Shown one piece after another: positions 32,918 through 42,685 of a stretch of 64,000 nt of DNA. The stretch comes from Pseudomonas fluorescens. GTDB lineage: Bacteria; Pseudomonadota; Gammaproteobacteria; Pseudomonadales; Pseudomonadaceae. Both the position numbers and the translations under genes were made by a program. Each line of letters opens with the position of its first letter. Position 1 is the first letter of the stretch. The stretch spans positions 6,812,501 through 6,876,500 of the forward strand of contig NZ_CP012831.1 in NCBI RefSeq assembly GCF_001307275.1. Direction: 5' to 3'. The notes under the pieces are model-generated. The model ran no database searches and had not been told where the DNA came from. It saw only the letters and a program-made list of their open reading frames with translations.

Positions 32918-35900
32918 TCATCGCTTACTCAGCGAAGCACCAAGAGGAATATCAAGGGTAAAGGTTGCGCCCTGCCCAACCCCGTCGCTGTGCACGGTCA
33001 AGCTGCCTCCCATTTCCTGCGCGGCCAGCGCACAGCTGTGCAGGCCAAAACCGTGACCGTCTTTGCGCGTCGTGAAACCGTGGGAAAAAATACGTTTCAT
33101 GTGCTCAGGGGCAATCCCATTGCCGTTGTCGGCCACCGTGATGCGCAATACGGCCCCGTCAACGAGGGACGCGCTGAACGTGACGCATGGGCTGCGATCG
33201 ATCACACCGTCCAACGCCTGCTTGGCATTGCCAATCAAGTTCACCAGAATCAGTAGAACCCGGTGCCGGTCCAACGGCAGCAGGGGCAAGTCGGCAATGT
33301 CCTTGACCATCGTCACCTCCTGGCGCGCCAGCAATCCAGCACTCATGCGCAAGGCATCGTCGATCAACTCGGCGACCGGCACGGTCTCGACAATACTGAC
33401 GGCAACGGCATAGGACTGCTGGGCAGCGACAATGGTTTTGATGTGGTCAATGCCCTTGGTGAGTTGCCCGAGTTCTTCGATGATGCTCTGTTGCTCCGCC
33501 GCCACCACCCCCGCCAGCTTGAGCAGGTAGTCGGGCAGCATCTTTCCCTTGTGGTCGTTGGTGAGAAAATCGCTCAGGTCATGGACGTGTTCGTTCATCA
33601 GTTGAGCCACCTTGCCCAGCCCTTGGGCCTTGGAGGTGCGCATCTGGCTGCTGACCAATTCTGCCGATACGTTCACGCTGTTGAGGACGTTGCCGACGTT
33701 GTGCAGCACTGTCGTAGCGATTTCGGCCATGCCCGCCTGACGGGATTTTGCGTGCAGTTCGGTTTGCACCTGGCTCATGCGCAGCGCAGCACGTACGCGA
33801 GCCTTGAGTTCCAGCGGCGAAAAGGGTTTGGCGATGTAGTCATCGGCGCCACTCTCCAACCCGGAGACGCAGGCCTCGCTACCGCCACGGGCGGTCACCA
33901 GGATCACGGGTAAATGAGCAAAACCGGCGCTGGCTTTGATCCTGGCGGTCAGGCCAAAACCGTCGAGCTTCGGCATCATCACATCCGAAACCACGACATC
34001 GATGGGTCGAAGCTGCAGCAGCGCCCAGGCCTGCTCTCCATCAGTCGCGGTGGCGACAATATAATCGGCTCGCAAAAGCTCGCTGAGATAGCCCAGCATT
34101 TCCGGGCTGTCGTCGACCACCAGCACTCTGGATCGCGAGGCATGTCCCGGGGGCTGCTCGTCGTCTGCGTCTTGGATCGAAACCCGGTCGTTGCGACTGC
34201 CAAGGCGACCGTCATCGAAACGCAGGTGACGCTGCTCGGCTGTACTTGTCGTGCTCGATGACGATCGCTCGTGCATCGTGCCGGCTTCGGTGGGTACGGT
34301 GTTTGGCTCGGTCCCCAGCGGCAGTCGAACAAAAAAGCACGAACCCCGTCCGGGCTCGCTGTTGACACCGACTTCACCCCCCATCAATTCGACCAGATCC
34401 TTGACCAGGGCGAGACCGATGCCTGTGCCGCTGTAGTGACGCGTGGCGGAATTGTCGATCTGGGAAAAACGCTGGAACAGCAGCGGCAGTTTGTCAGGCG
34501 CGATGCCAATCCCCGAGTCCTGCACCGCGAGTTCAAATCGCTCGCCATCGAGCGGCGTGACGGCCAGGTGCACGGTGCCGCCAGCCGGTGTGAACTTGAT
34601 GGCATTGCTCACCAGGTTGAGAAGAATCTTCTCGAAGTGCTGGGGGTCCAGGAACACCGTGCCGAGCGCGGGATCGATGCTGCAGGTCAAGGTGCAGCCT
34701 TTGCCCTCGGCCACCATGGCGGCGTCCTCGGCCAGCACACCCACCACCTTGTTCAAATCAATGGGCGTTGGGCACAACTCGAACTTGCCCGCTTCGGCCT
34801 TGGAGAAATCGAGGATGTCGTTCACCCGGTTCATCAAGCGCAACGCGTTGCGTTGGGCGCGGTCGATTTGCACATGCCAGTCCGCTGGCGGGGTGGTCGC
34901 CGCCGAGAGTTGTTCCAAGGGGGCGAGAATGAGGGTCAAGGGGGTGCGCAGTTCGTGGCTGACCGTGGCTACGAAATCGCTCTTTGCCTGGTTAGCCGTC
35001 TCGGCCTGGTTGCGCGCCTGAATGAGTTCGATGGCCTGCGCCTCCAGCACCTCGGTCTGGTGGTGCAGCGTGTCGGTCCGTTCGGCGACCATTCTTTCCA
35101 AAGACGCCTGGACTTGCTGTCGTTCGGCGTCGGCCTCGGCCTCCAATACCCGGATGCGCAGGGCATTCTCCTGGAACACCCGTACGGCGCGGGTCATGAT
35201 TCCAATCTCGTCGCCGCGTCCGGCGCTGGCGATCTCGGCGTTCAGGTCGCCAGCCGCAAGCCGGCGCATGACCGAGGCCAGGGCCACGATGGGCTGCGCG
35301 ACAAATCGCGATGTGCTCCAGGCGATGGCGCCAGCCAGCAGGATGGCGACGGTCCCAGCAACGATCGTCGCAAGCATGCCGCGATCATTGTGGACCAAGG
35401 CGTCGGAGCGCGCTTGACCTGCGAAGCGTGCCACCAACAGGCCGGCGCTCCGTGCCTCGTTGCGAACCTGGTCGCGCGCGTCGCTCAAGGCGTTGCTCGC
35501 CTGATGGAACCTGGCGAATGCCGCCCGGTAGCCGGCGATCTGTTCGCTGACCGTCAGCGGCGTAGCCTTGGCCTGCAGCCCCACGGACGCCGGGAGAACC
35601 CGAGAGAGTCGGGAGAGTTCGTCCAGGATGTGGCCGACAGAGCCGGCGACCTCGGCCGACGGTGACAGGCGAAACGACAAGGTCTGCGCCTCCAGGGTGG
35701 CAACACGCTCGGCGAAACGCTTGGACAACGCGGCGGCATTTTGCAGCAAACCGGTTGCTGCCTGAATGTCGCTGGCGTCATGGACAACGTGCCCTTCCAC
35801 TTCCCCCAACATGGCCTCGAGGCGCTCAACCGTATCCCCGACGCCAGCGAGATACCGCAAGGCCTCGCCTCCCCGGAGCCTGGGCGACTCGCCAAGATGC

Positions 35901-36640
35901 TCGACCGCTAAGCTGGCAGCGTCTAGCGCCGCGGCCAGCTGGTCCAGGGCCTCTCTCTCCTGCGGTGCCCCCATCAACTCGCGCAATTGTTCGACCACGG
36001 GGCGGAGTGCCGCGCTGGCGTTGCGCGCCGCAGTGGCGGTCGCCCCGTCACCGCTCACCAGCATCCTGGCCACATTGGCAGTGATGATCCGTTCGCCGTT
36101 GCGCAGGATATCCAGGATGCGATGGGCGCTTTCGATGTCGCTCACCCGCGCCTCGTGCTCAGCGGTGCGGGACTCAAGTCCCTTCAACCCATTGGCGATG
36201 CCCTGTTCGACGAGGATCGTCGCCTCTCGCATCCGGCCGTAGTGGGCTGTCATGTTCTCCGTTTCGCCATCCATGGCCAGGCTCGCCGCCCGCAAGGCGG
36301 CGATCGCCATCGCGAGCCTTTCCAGACTGCCCTTGAGCGATTGCGCCTCCGCCACCGCAATGGCGGAGAGGCCGGCGATTGCCGTCGCCACCATGCCTTC
36401 GGCCTGGGACAGGCTTTCCTGGTCGCGGGTGGCAATGAAGTTTTCCACCCGTCCGGTAGCCCCGTTGACCGAGGCCAGAATTTCCGCGGAATGGCTGGCG
36501 GAATCCACCGCACGTACCATGCCGCGCAGGCCGTAGAGGTTCACCAGCGACACCGCCAGCATCAGGAACACCAGCGCGGCGACCGCCAGGCCAATCCTGA
36601 CGGCAATGGGCCTGTCAGTGGCGGGTTTGAATGTCGACAT
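32918..36640 (-). CDS. Hybrid sensor histidine kinase with two ATPase domains (TorS-like layout)
   Basis: 1240 aa from the ATG at 36640 (GAGG upstream). Order: membrane helix about 15-37; a long periplasmic all-helical sensor of about 380 residues; second helix about 420-440; HAMP; coiled coil; HisKA with SHELRTPL (about 560); HATPase_c (LNLVSNAIKFTP, DSGIGI, GTGIGLAL); a receiver domain with phospho-acceptor Asp in VVSDVMMPKLDGFG (about 883) and Lys in YIAKPFS; then a second kinase-like part with His in VLHNVGNVLNS (about 978) and a second HATPase_c (NLIGNAKQAL, ADNGNGI, GHGFGLHS). It starts 23 bases after a periplasmic binding protein gene, which probably supplies the signal. No separate response regulator gene is nearby. 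Confidence 0.85.
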   Translation of the reverse strand: MSTFKPATDRPIAVRIGLAVAALVFLMLAVSLVNLYGLRGMVRAVDSASHSAEILASVNGATGRVENFIATRDQESLSQAEGMVATAIAGLSAIAVAEAQSLKGSLERLAMAIAALRAASLAMDGETENMTAHYGRMREATILVEQGIANGLKGLESRTAEHEARVSDIESAHRILDILRNGERIITANVARMLVSGDGATATAARNASAALRPVVEQLRELMGAPQEREALDQLAAALDAASLAVEHLGESPRLRGGEALRYLAGVGDTVERLEAMLGEVEGHVVHDASDIQAATGLLQNAAALSKRFAERVATLEAQTLSFRLSPSAEVAGSVGHILDELSRLSRVLPASVGLQAKATPLTVSEQIAGYRAAFARFHQASNALSDARDQVRNEARSAGLLVARFAGQARSDALVHNDRGMLATIVAGTVAILLAGAIAWSTSRFVAQPIVALASVMRRLAAGDLNAEIASAGRGDEIGIMTRAVRVFQENALRIRVLEAEADAERQQVQASLERMVAERTDTLHHQTEVLEAQAIELIQARNQAETANQAKSDFVATVSHELRTPLTLILAPLEQLSAATTPPADWHVQIDRAQRNALRLMNRVNDILDFSKAEAGKFELCPTPIDLNKVVGVLAEDAAMVAEGKGCTLTCSIDPALGTVFLDPQHFEKILLNLVSNAIKFTPAGGTVHLAVTPLDGERFELAVQDSGIGIAPDKLPLLFQRFSQIDNSATRHYSGTGIGLALVKDLVELMGGEVGVNSEPGRGSCFFVRLPLGTEPNTVPTEAGTMHERSSSSTTSTAEQRHLRFDDGRLGSRNDRVSIQDADDEQPPGHASRSRVLVVDDSPEMLGYLSELLRADYIVATATDGEQAWALLQLRPIDVVVSDVMMPKLDGFGLTARIKASAGFAHLPVILVTARGGSEACVSGLESGADDYIAKPFSPLELKARVRAALRMSQVQTELHAKSRQAGMAEIATTVLHNVGNVLNSVNVSAELVSSQMRTSKAQGLGKVAQLMNEHVHDLSDFLTNDHKGKMLPDYLLKLAGVVAAEQQSIIEELGQLTKGIDHIKTIVAAQQSYAVAVSIVETVPVAELIDDALRMSAGLLARQEVTMVKDIADLPLLPLDRHRVLLILVNLIGNAKQALDGVIDRSPCVTFSASLVDGAVLRITVADNGNGIAPEHMKRIFSHGFTTRKDGHGFGLHSCALAAQEMGGSLTVHSDGVGQGATFTLDIPLGASLSKR

Positions 36641-36663
36641 GGCGCCTCGCCCCCCGTCCGCCA

Positions 36664-37764
36664 CTACGGCTTCGTCACCTCCGGCAACGGCGTCGGCGCC
36701 GCCGTATGGTTGATGGCCGCGTCGATCATCGCCACCACGGAAGCCTGGTCATAGGAAGGATTGGCGGCGCCGCCCACCGGCATGGTGGCGAGCCAGGCGT
36801 CCAGGTCTTTCCCATCGATACGCACCAGCGGCACTTCGACGAACTTCGGCACCTGCTTGCCCGCCAGAATCTGCTGGGCCACCCAGAACCCCACCTGGGA
36901 GACGCTTGGGGAGGCGGAGACCGAGACGGTCTCGTAGCCATTGGCATCGCGCTCCTGTTTCCACAGGGCCAGTTCGTCCTGGCGATTTCCCATCACGATG
37001 ATCGGCAAAGGGCGTCCTGCTGCCTTGAACGCCATGGCCGCGCCATAACCGTCGCCCCCTTGAGTCGCGACGGCGTCGATGCTAGGCAGCGACGGCAGCG
37101 CCAGCGCCACCTCCTTGCGTGCGACGGAAGCGGTCCAGTTGCCGTAGACGGTCTTGGCGAACTTCAGGCCCGGATAGTCGCTGGCGGCCTTGCGAATGCC
37201 GTCGCTGATGTTTTTATCGGTGGCATCGCCGGCAATGCCGCGGATCTCCAGCAGCGTTCCGTTCCCCTTGAGGCGCTCGGCGATGTAATCCATTTCCACG
37301 CGGCCCATGGCGGACCAGTTGTAATCCACGGTATAGACGCAGCTTTCGGTGACGAGGCTGGCCATGACCACCACCACGATGCCGGCGTTGCAGGCGTCGC
37401 GGATGACCCCGTTGAGGGCCGTGTCGGACGCGGCCAGGATGACGATGGCGTTCACGCCCTTGACGACCATGTCCTGGATATGGGCTGCTTGTTCCGACGC
37501 CGAGTTGTTCGCGCTGACCACCGGAGCCTCGCGGATGAGGCCATCCTTCTGCGCCTGGACCGCAATCTCCTGCCAGTTGCGCACCATCACCTTGCGGAAA
37601 TCGCTGCCCGCGTAGGAATTGCTGAAAGCAATGCTATGGCTTGCGGTAGGGGCGCCGGCGATGCCGCCGTCGGCAGCTTGGACTGGATTGGCGGCAACCA
37701 TCGCCAGCCCGGTCACGCAGCCAGCGAAGCGCCACAAGATGTTGTGGATGGGTTTGGTGTTCAT
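36664..37764 (-). CDS. Periplasmic binding protein, sugar-binding/TorT-like
   Basis: 366 aa from the ATG at 37764 (GGAG at proper spacing; an ATG at 37776 is possible). It has a Sec signal (cleavage near NPVQA-AD) and a Peripla_BP_4-type fold: IAFSNSYAGSDFRKVMVRNW, SASEQAAHIQDMVVKGVNAI, GTLLEIRGIAGDATDKNISD, AVATQGGDGYGAAMAFKA. No ABC permease or ATPase lies nearby. Instead the next gene on the same strand is a large hybrid kinase, so the protein is more likely a sensory co-receptor, as TorT is for TorS or LuxP for LuxQ. The ligand is unknown. Confidence 0.82.
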   Translation of the reverse strand: MNTKPIHNILWRFAGCVTGLAMVAANPVQAADGGIAGAPTASHSIAFSNSYAGSDFRKVMVRNWQEIAVQAQKDGLIREAPVVSANNSASEQAAHIQDMVVKGVNAIVILAASDTALNGVIRDACNAGIVVVVMASLVTESCVYTVDYNWSAMGRVEMDYIAERLKGNGTLLEIRGIAGDATDKNISDGIRKAASDYPGLKFAKTVYGNWTASVARKEVALALPSLPSIDAVATQGGDGYGAAMAFKAAGRPLPIIVMGNRQDELALWKQERDANGYETVSVSASPSVSQVGFWVAQQILAGKQVPKFVEVPLVRIDGKDLDAWLATMPVGGAANPSYDQASVVAMIDAAINHTAAPTPLPEVTKP

Positions 37765-38254
37765 GTTGTTCTCCATCGTCCTTGGGATTTACCAAAAGTC
37801 ATCCACCTGCACCTGTCGACAACCTGGATCGACTGCTTGATCTGGTTTGGAGAAGTCGGCCTGCAGATTGGAGATCATCGGCCCTGTGAAATTGGAGCAG
37901 GCATTCAACTTGAGCTCGTAGTCGAGCGGCCTCTAGCGGCCAGACCAAAAGCCTCAAGCAAATGCTCACGAACTGAGGATGGGTCGCCCAGGGATCAAAA
38001 TGCGCCGATGGACACCCGTTGCCAGATTGCTCATTCGGTCATTCCAACAATAGAACCGGACATGTAGAACCAGACACATACAGACTCCTTCCCTTGGCGG
38101 CCGATCATTGAAACCAATACATTGCCTGCAGTGGCAATGAGCATAGTCGCAACGTGCCCGCTTCGCTCGTGGCCGTGGAGGATTTCAGCCAACCGAGCGC
38201 CCCACACGATCACACCGGCTACGACACCTGGATGGGCGAGCGCGGCATCAGGCT
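37765..38254. other. Gene-free region with a possible gene remnant
   Basis: About 490 bases without a credible gene. At 38217-38255 the + strand reads GYDTWMGERGIRL then stop, which matches the segment just before the LSGGQ signature of ABC exporters. It is a possible scar of a deleted transporter, but only 13 codons long. The promoter of the binding-protein/kinase operon should lie near 37765-37860. Confidence 0.4.
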
Positions 38255-38755
38255 TTAGTCCCTGCCGGACTTGGGTATCGCTATGCGGTTGCTCGTCTTG
38301 ACCTCGCGCAAGGCCAGGCTGGACTGGATCGAGGCAATTCCCACCTGGCGCCGTAGTACCTGCTCGATAAAGTCACTGTAGCTATCAAGATCCTCTGCCA
38401 GCACTTGCAGCACGTAATCGGCATCCCCGGTGATCTTGTGACAAGACAACACTTCAGGCAATTGCGCAATCACCGCCTCGAAGGCGTCAGGCGCATGATC
38501 GGCGTGGGTGGAAAAACGGATGTGCACGAACGCCATGATATCCAACCCCAGCATTCGTCGATCAAGGTTGGCCTGATAGCCCTTGATCACGCCCGCTTCC
38601 TCCATTCTCTTGCGCCGTCGCCAGCAAGGCGTGAGGCTTAACGACAGGCGCTCACTGAGCTCGGCGTTGGAAATGCTCGCATCATCTTGCAGCAACTTGA
38701 GTATCGCCAAGTCAGTCTCGTCGAGACTGATGCGTTTGGATGATTTTTTCTGCAT
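38255..38755 (-). CDS. Lrp/AsnC-family regulator
   Basis: 166 aa from the ATG at 38755, with AGGA 7 bases upstream. The HTH (LDETDLAILKLLQDDASISN, NAELSERLSLSLTPCWRRRK) and RAM domain (SCHKITGDADYVLQVLAEDL) are complete. It is divergent from an HDAC-family deacetylase, ornithine cyclodeaminase and permease gene set, which it probably controls in response to an amino acid. Confidence 0.87.
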   Translation of the reverse strand: MQKKSSKRISLDETDLAILKLLQDDASISNAELSERLSLSLTPCWRRRKRMEEAGVIKGYQANLDRRMLGLDIMAFVHIRFSTHADHAPDAFEAVIAQLPEVLSCHKITGDADYVLQVLAEDLDSYSDFIEQVLRRQVGIASIQSSLALREVKTSNRIAIPKSGRD

Positions 38756-38865
38756 TTCGCAATTCCTGAGTAAAAACACCCGAAAAATCTAGCAGACTGC
38801 GAATATAAAGCAAAGAAAGCGCCTCCGTAGCGGAACAGAATATTTGCACTGTTTCGAATTGACGG

Positions 38866-39909
38866 ATGCGCAGAATGTTTACAGTTTTCAGTGATTCCCA
38901 TCGTTTGCACCATGGCACCGAATTGAAAGACGGCGTACTCAAGCCGTCGTTCGAACAACCCAGCCGGGCCGATACCGTCCATGATCGGGTCAAGCAGGTA
39001 GGCCTTGGCCAGATCGTCGAACCACGAGCATTTGACCGGGCGTGCTACGTCAATGCACACAGCGAGCGCTACGTCAGCTTCCTTGAAAGCGCATGGTCAC
39101 AATGGTGTGCGACCGGGCGTACTCACGATGCCTTGCCGCTGGTATGGCCAGTGCGCGACTTGTCCAACGATCAAGTCCCGACTTTCATCGACGGAAAACT
39201 CGGTTTCTTCGCCATGGATGCCGGGTCCCCGATTACCGCGACCACATGGCAAGCGGTAAAGACCAGCGCAGACATCGCCCTCACCGGCCTGGCGCTGATC
39301 GATGAAGGCCACGACAGCGCCTTCGCCCTGTGCCGCCCGCCCGGCCATCACGCAGCACGTGAATACATGGGCGGCTATTGCTACCTCAACAACGCGGCCA
39401 TTGCCGCACAACAGGCCATCACTCAAGGCGCGAAACGTGTCGCGGTACTGGACGTCGATTTCCATCATGGCAACGGCACTCAAAACATCTTCTACGGGCG
39501 CAGCGACGTCATGTTCGTGTCGCTGCATGGCGAACCCACGGTGTCTTATCCGTACTACTCAGGCTTCAGTCACGAAGTCGGCGCCGGCCAGGGCGAAGGT
39601 TACAACCTCAACTACCCGTTGCCGAAAAACACCACCTGGGAAAGCTATCGCAATGCCCTGCTCCACGCCTGCAAGAAACTCCAGCAATTCGCCCCTGAAG
39701 TGCTGGTCATTTCACTCGGCGTCGACACGTTCAAGGACGACCCCATCAGCCACTTCCTGCTGGAAAGCGAAGATTTCATCGGCATCGGCGAGCTGATAGC
39801 GGGTGTGGGCTGCCCCACTCTGTTCGTGATGGAGGGCGGCTATATGGTCGATGAAATCGGAATCAATGCGGTCAATGTGCTGCATGGTTTCGAGAGCAAG
39901 CGCACCTGA
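38866..39909 (+). CDS. Histone-deacetylase-family acetylpolyamine amidohydrolase
   Basis: 347 aa; an internal ATG at 38875 (MFTVFSDSHRLHHG) matches the family N-terminus and may be the true start. Zn-dependent deacetylase motifs are present: RPPGHHAARE (tandem His), GGYCYLNNAAIAA, the metal-binding DVDFHHGNGTQ and the Asp/Tyr loop MEGGYMVDEIG. Bacterial members remove acetyl groups from acetylated polyamines or similar amines in the cytosol. With ornithine cyclodeaminase downstream, N-acetylated diamines or acetylornithine are plausible substrates (inference). Confidence 0.87.
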   Translation: MRRMFTVFSDSHRLHHGTELKDGVLKPSFEQPSRADTVHDRVKQVGLGQIVEPRAFDRACYVNAHSERYVSFLESAWSQWCATGRTHDALPLVWPVRDLSNDQVPTFIDGKLGFFAMDAGSPITATTWQAVKTSADIALTGLALIDEGHDSAFALCRPPGHHAAREYMGGYCYLNNAAIAAQQAITQGAKRVAVLDVDFHHGNGTQNIFYGRSDVMFVSLHGEPTVSYPYYSGFSHEVGAGQGEGYNLNYPLPKNTTWESYRNALLHACKKLQQFAPEVLVISLGVDTFKDDPISHFLLESEDFIGIGELIAGVGCPTLFVMEGGYMVDEIGINAVNVLHGFESKRT

Positions 39910-39959
39910 ACCGTCCCCTGCCCCGCAATGTTTCTACTACTGAACCGGAGAATAAAAAC

Positions 39960-41015
39960 ATGACTCTTTTTATAGACGTCGATCATGCCGCACGCCTGTT
40001 CGCCAAGGTGGGCATCCGCCGGGCAATCCGCGAAATGGCCGATTACATCGAAGCTGACTATTCACGTTGGGCGCAGTTTGATAAGTCGCCCCGCACCGCC
40101 AATCATTCGGCCAACGGTGTGATCGAGTTGATGCCGACCGACGATGGCCAGCAGTACTCGTTCAAATACGTCAACGGTCATCCGGACAACGGTCGAAGCA
40201 ACCTGCTGACAGTCATGGCCTTCGGTGTCCTGGCCGATGTCCACAGTGGTTATCCAACCCTGCTCAGTGAACTGACGCTGACCACCGCGGTGCGCACTGC
40301 AGCGACCTCGGCCCTGGTCGCGAAGTCCCTGGCGCGTCCAGATGCAAGCAGCATGGCAATCATCGGCAATGGCGCCCAGAGCGAATTCCAGGCCCTCGCC
40401 TTTCATGAAATGCTCGCTATCAAGGAACTGCGGATATTCGATATCGATCGTGACGCCTCGCTCAAGCTCAAGCGCAACCTTTCCGCATTCCCGGATCTCG
40501 AGGTGATTCTGGCCAGCTCTGCACAAGAAGCGGTCAAGGGCGCAGACATCGTCACCACGGTCACCGCCGATAAAGCCTATGCAACGATTCTGACGCCCGA
40601 GATGATCGAACCCGGCATGCATATCAATGCCGTAGGTGGGGACTGTCCGGGGAAAACCGAACTGCACGCCGAGATCTTGCGCAATGCCCGGGTCATCGTT
40701 GAGTTTGAACCGCAGACCCGGATCGAGGGTGACATCCAGCAATTGGAAGCCGACTTCCCTGTCGTCGAGTTTTTCCGGATTGTTCAGGGCGCAATCCAGG
40801 GCCGCGAGAACGACGCACAGGTCACCGTGTTCGATTCCGTGGGTTTTGCCCTCGAAGACTTTTCGTCGCTGCGCTACATGCTGGACCTGGCGCAGGAGCA
40901 TGCAATCGGTGAGCGCATCCATCTGGTGCCGACACCCGCCAACATAAAAGACCTCTACCAAATCCTTGATCGGCAACCAGCGATCGCCCCTTCGCGCCCG
41001 CGCGCAGTGAGTTGA
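39960..41015 (+). CDS. Ornithine cyclodeaminase family protein
   Basis: 351 aa, typical length. GGAG lies 11 bases upstream. The NAD-binding region IIGNGAQSEFQALAFHEM (about 137-154) and DIVTTVTADK match ornithine cyclodeaminase/mu-crystallin proteins, and the N-terminal dimerisation part has the expected ELMPTDDGQQYSFKYVNGHP. True enzymes convert ornithine to proline plus ammonia; related ones act as imine reductases. Position after a deacetylase and before an amino-acid permease supports amino-acid or diamine catabolism. Confidence 0.88.
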   Translation: MTLFIDVDHAARLFAKVGIRRAIREMADYIEADYSRWAQFDKSPRTANHSANGVIELMPTDDGQQYSFKYVNGHPDNGRSNLLTVMAFGVLADVHSGYPTLLSELTLTTAVRTAATSALVAKSLARPDASSMAIIGNGAQSEFQALAFHEMLAIKELRIFDIDRDASLKLKRNLSAFPDLEVILASSAQEAVKGADIVTTVTADKAYATILTPEMIEPGMHINAVGGDCPGKTELHAEILRNARVIVEFEPQTRIEGDIQQLEADFPVVEFFRIVQGAIQGRENDAQVTVFDSVGFALEDFSSLRYMLDLAQEHAIGERIHLVPTPANIKDLYQILDRQPAIAPSRPRAVS

Positions 41016-41029
41016 AAGCCATAGGTGAT

Positions 41030-41054
41030 GCCCCTGGGCAAAGTGCCAAGGGGC
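41030..41054 (+). terminator. Hairpin after ornithine cyclodeaminase
   Basis: GCCCCTGGGC and GCCAAGGGGC pair with one mismatch around an AAAGT loop, 14 bases after the stop. No T-run follows, so it may be a weak terminator or an mRNA stabiliser before the permease gene. Confidence 0.4.
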
Positions 41055-41191
41055 AACTCACCCCTGCGAGTACGCGGCAAATCTCGCTGTCCGCAAACCA
41101 CCACCGTCAATAGCCGTTGCATCCCTAACAAGTACGCAAGACATCCACCTTTCTGCCAAAACTCAAAAACATAAAATCAAGAGGTTTTGTA

Positions 41192-42646
41192 ATGAAATCA
41201 ATCCCATCTGGGCTGACTGAACAGCCCGCGCTGCAGCGCACGCTCAGCAACCGTCACATTCAATTAATGGCCATGGGAGGTGCAATCGGTACGGGCCTGT
41301 TCATGGGTTCCGGGAAGATCATCGCCCTCTCTGGCACGTCGATCATCCTCATCTACATGATCATCGGTCTGTTTGTTTATTTCGTCATGCGTGCCATGGG
41401 CGAAATGCTGCTCTCCAACTTGAACTTCAAAACCTTCGCAGACTTTGCCGGTGCCTACCTTGGCCCACGCGCGGCATTCTTTCTTGGCTGGTCGTATTGG
41501 CTGAGCTGGAGCGTTGCGGTGATAGGCGATGCCGTCGTTGTCGGCGGATTTTTCCAGTATTGGTTCCCCGATGTACCCGCCTGGATACCGGCCATCGGTA
41601 TGCTGATGACACTGTTCGCATTGAATGTACTGACGGTCAGGCTTTTTGGCGAGATAGAGTTCTGGTTCGCGATCATCAAGATCATTGCCGTCGTCACCCT
41701 GATTGGCGTCAGCCTGGTGCTGATTGCCAGCTCCTTTGTCTCACCCAGCGGTGTCACTGCCTCTCTGAACCATTTGCTGGATAAACAAGCCGCCTTTCCC
41801 AACGGCTTGTTCGGTTTCTTTGCCGGTTTCCAGATGGCAATCTTCTCCTTTGCCGGTACCGAACTGATTGGTACCGCAGCCGCCGAAACCCGTAACCCTG
41901 AGAAGACCCTGCCGAAAGCCATCAACTCGATTCCGCTGAGAATCATCCTGTTTTATGTGCTGGCACTGGCCTGCATCATTGCAGTGACTTCCTGGCAACA
42001 GGTTTCGCCCAGCAAAAGCCCTTTCGTCGAGCTGTTCCTGGTGGCCGGGTTTCCCGCAGCAGCAGGCATCGTCAACTTTGTGGTGCTGACGTCTGCCGCT
42101 TCCTCGGCCAACAGTGGCGTATTTTCGTCTAGCCGCATGCTGTTTGGCCTGGCCAATCAGGACAACGCCCCAGGGATTTTCCGACGTCTGTCGGGCAATA
42201 GCGTGCCTCTGCTGAGCCTGGCGTTCACCACACTGCTAATGCTGGTGGGCGTGTTGTTGCTTTTCATCGTTCCTGAAGTGATGACCGCATTCACCATTGT
42301 TTCTACTGTATCGGCCATCCTGGTGATTTTTACTTGGTCGACCATCCTGGCCTCGTATATCGCCTACCGCAAAAAGCGACCTGAGCTGCATGCCAAATCG
42401 GCCTACAAAATGCCTGGCGGCGTGCCAATGGCCTGGTTTTCCCTGGCGTTTCTGGGCTTTGTTCTTTGTCTGCTGGCATTGAGACCTGACACTCGTATTG
42501 CCTTGCTGGTCATGCCAGGATGGTTCATTTGGTTGGCGATCGCTTATCAACTGACCGATGCCAGGAAGCCGAAATCCGCGCCTGGCAACAGCGAAGGTAA
42601 TGCGCCTCCCCCGCGCAACATCACGCAGAGCGCGAACATCCCGTAA
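41192..42646 (+). CDS. APC-family amino-acid permease (CycA-like)
   Basis: 484 aa, about twelve membrane helices. The first block QLMAMGGAIGTGLFMGSGKI is the AAT-family signature, and FAGTELIGTAAAETRNPEKT is the second. The closest look is to the D-Ser/D-Ala/Gly/proline-type transporters of gamma-proteobacteria. It is a proton-coupled importer in the inner membrane. AGAGG lies 11 bases before the ATG. It is the last gene of the Lrp-linked set and may bring in the amino acid degraded by its neighbours. Confidence 0.87.
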   Translation: MKSIPSGLTEQPALQRTLSNRHIQLMAMGGAIGTGLFMGSGKIIALSGTSIILIYMIIGLFVYFVMRAMGEMLLSNLNFKTFADFAGAYLGPRAAFFLGWSYWLSWSVAVIGDAVVVGGFFQYWFPDVPAWIPAIGMLMTLFALNVLTVRLFGEIEFWFAIIKIIAVVTLIGVSLVLIASSFVSPSGVTASLNHLLDKQAAFPNGLFGFFAGFQMAIFSFAGTELIGTAAAETRNPEKTLPKAINSIPLRIILFYVLALACIIAVTSWQQVSPSKSPFVELFLVAGFPAAAGIVNFVVLTSAASSANSGVFSSSRMLFGLANQDNAPGIFRRLSGNSVPLLSLAFTTLLMLVGVLLLFIVPEVMTAFTIVSTVSAILVIFTWSTILASYIAYRKKRPELHAKSAYKMPGGVPMAWFSLAFLGFVLCLLALRPDTRIALLVMPGWFIWLAIAYQLTDARKPKSAPGNSEGNAPPPRNITQSANIP

Positions 42647-42685
42647 GTCAATTGCGGATAGGCACCGAGAGAGGTCCGGGTTTGA

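Noticed and set aside
34271..35665. A 464-codon + strand frame
   Set aside because: It is antisense to the hybrid kinase; no motif or RBS.
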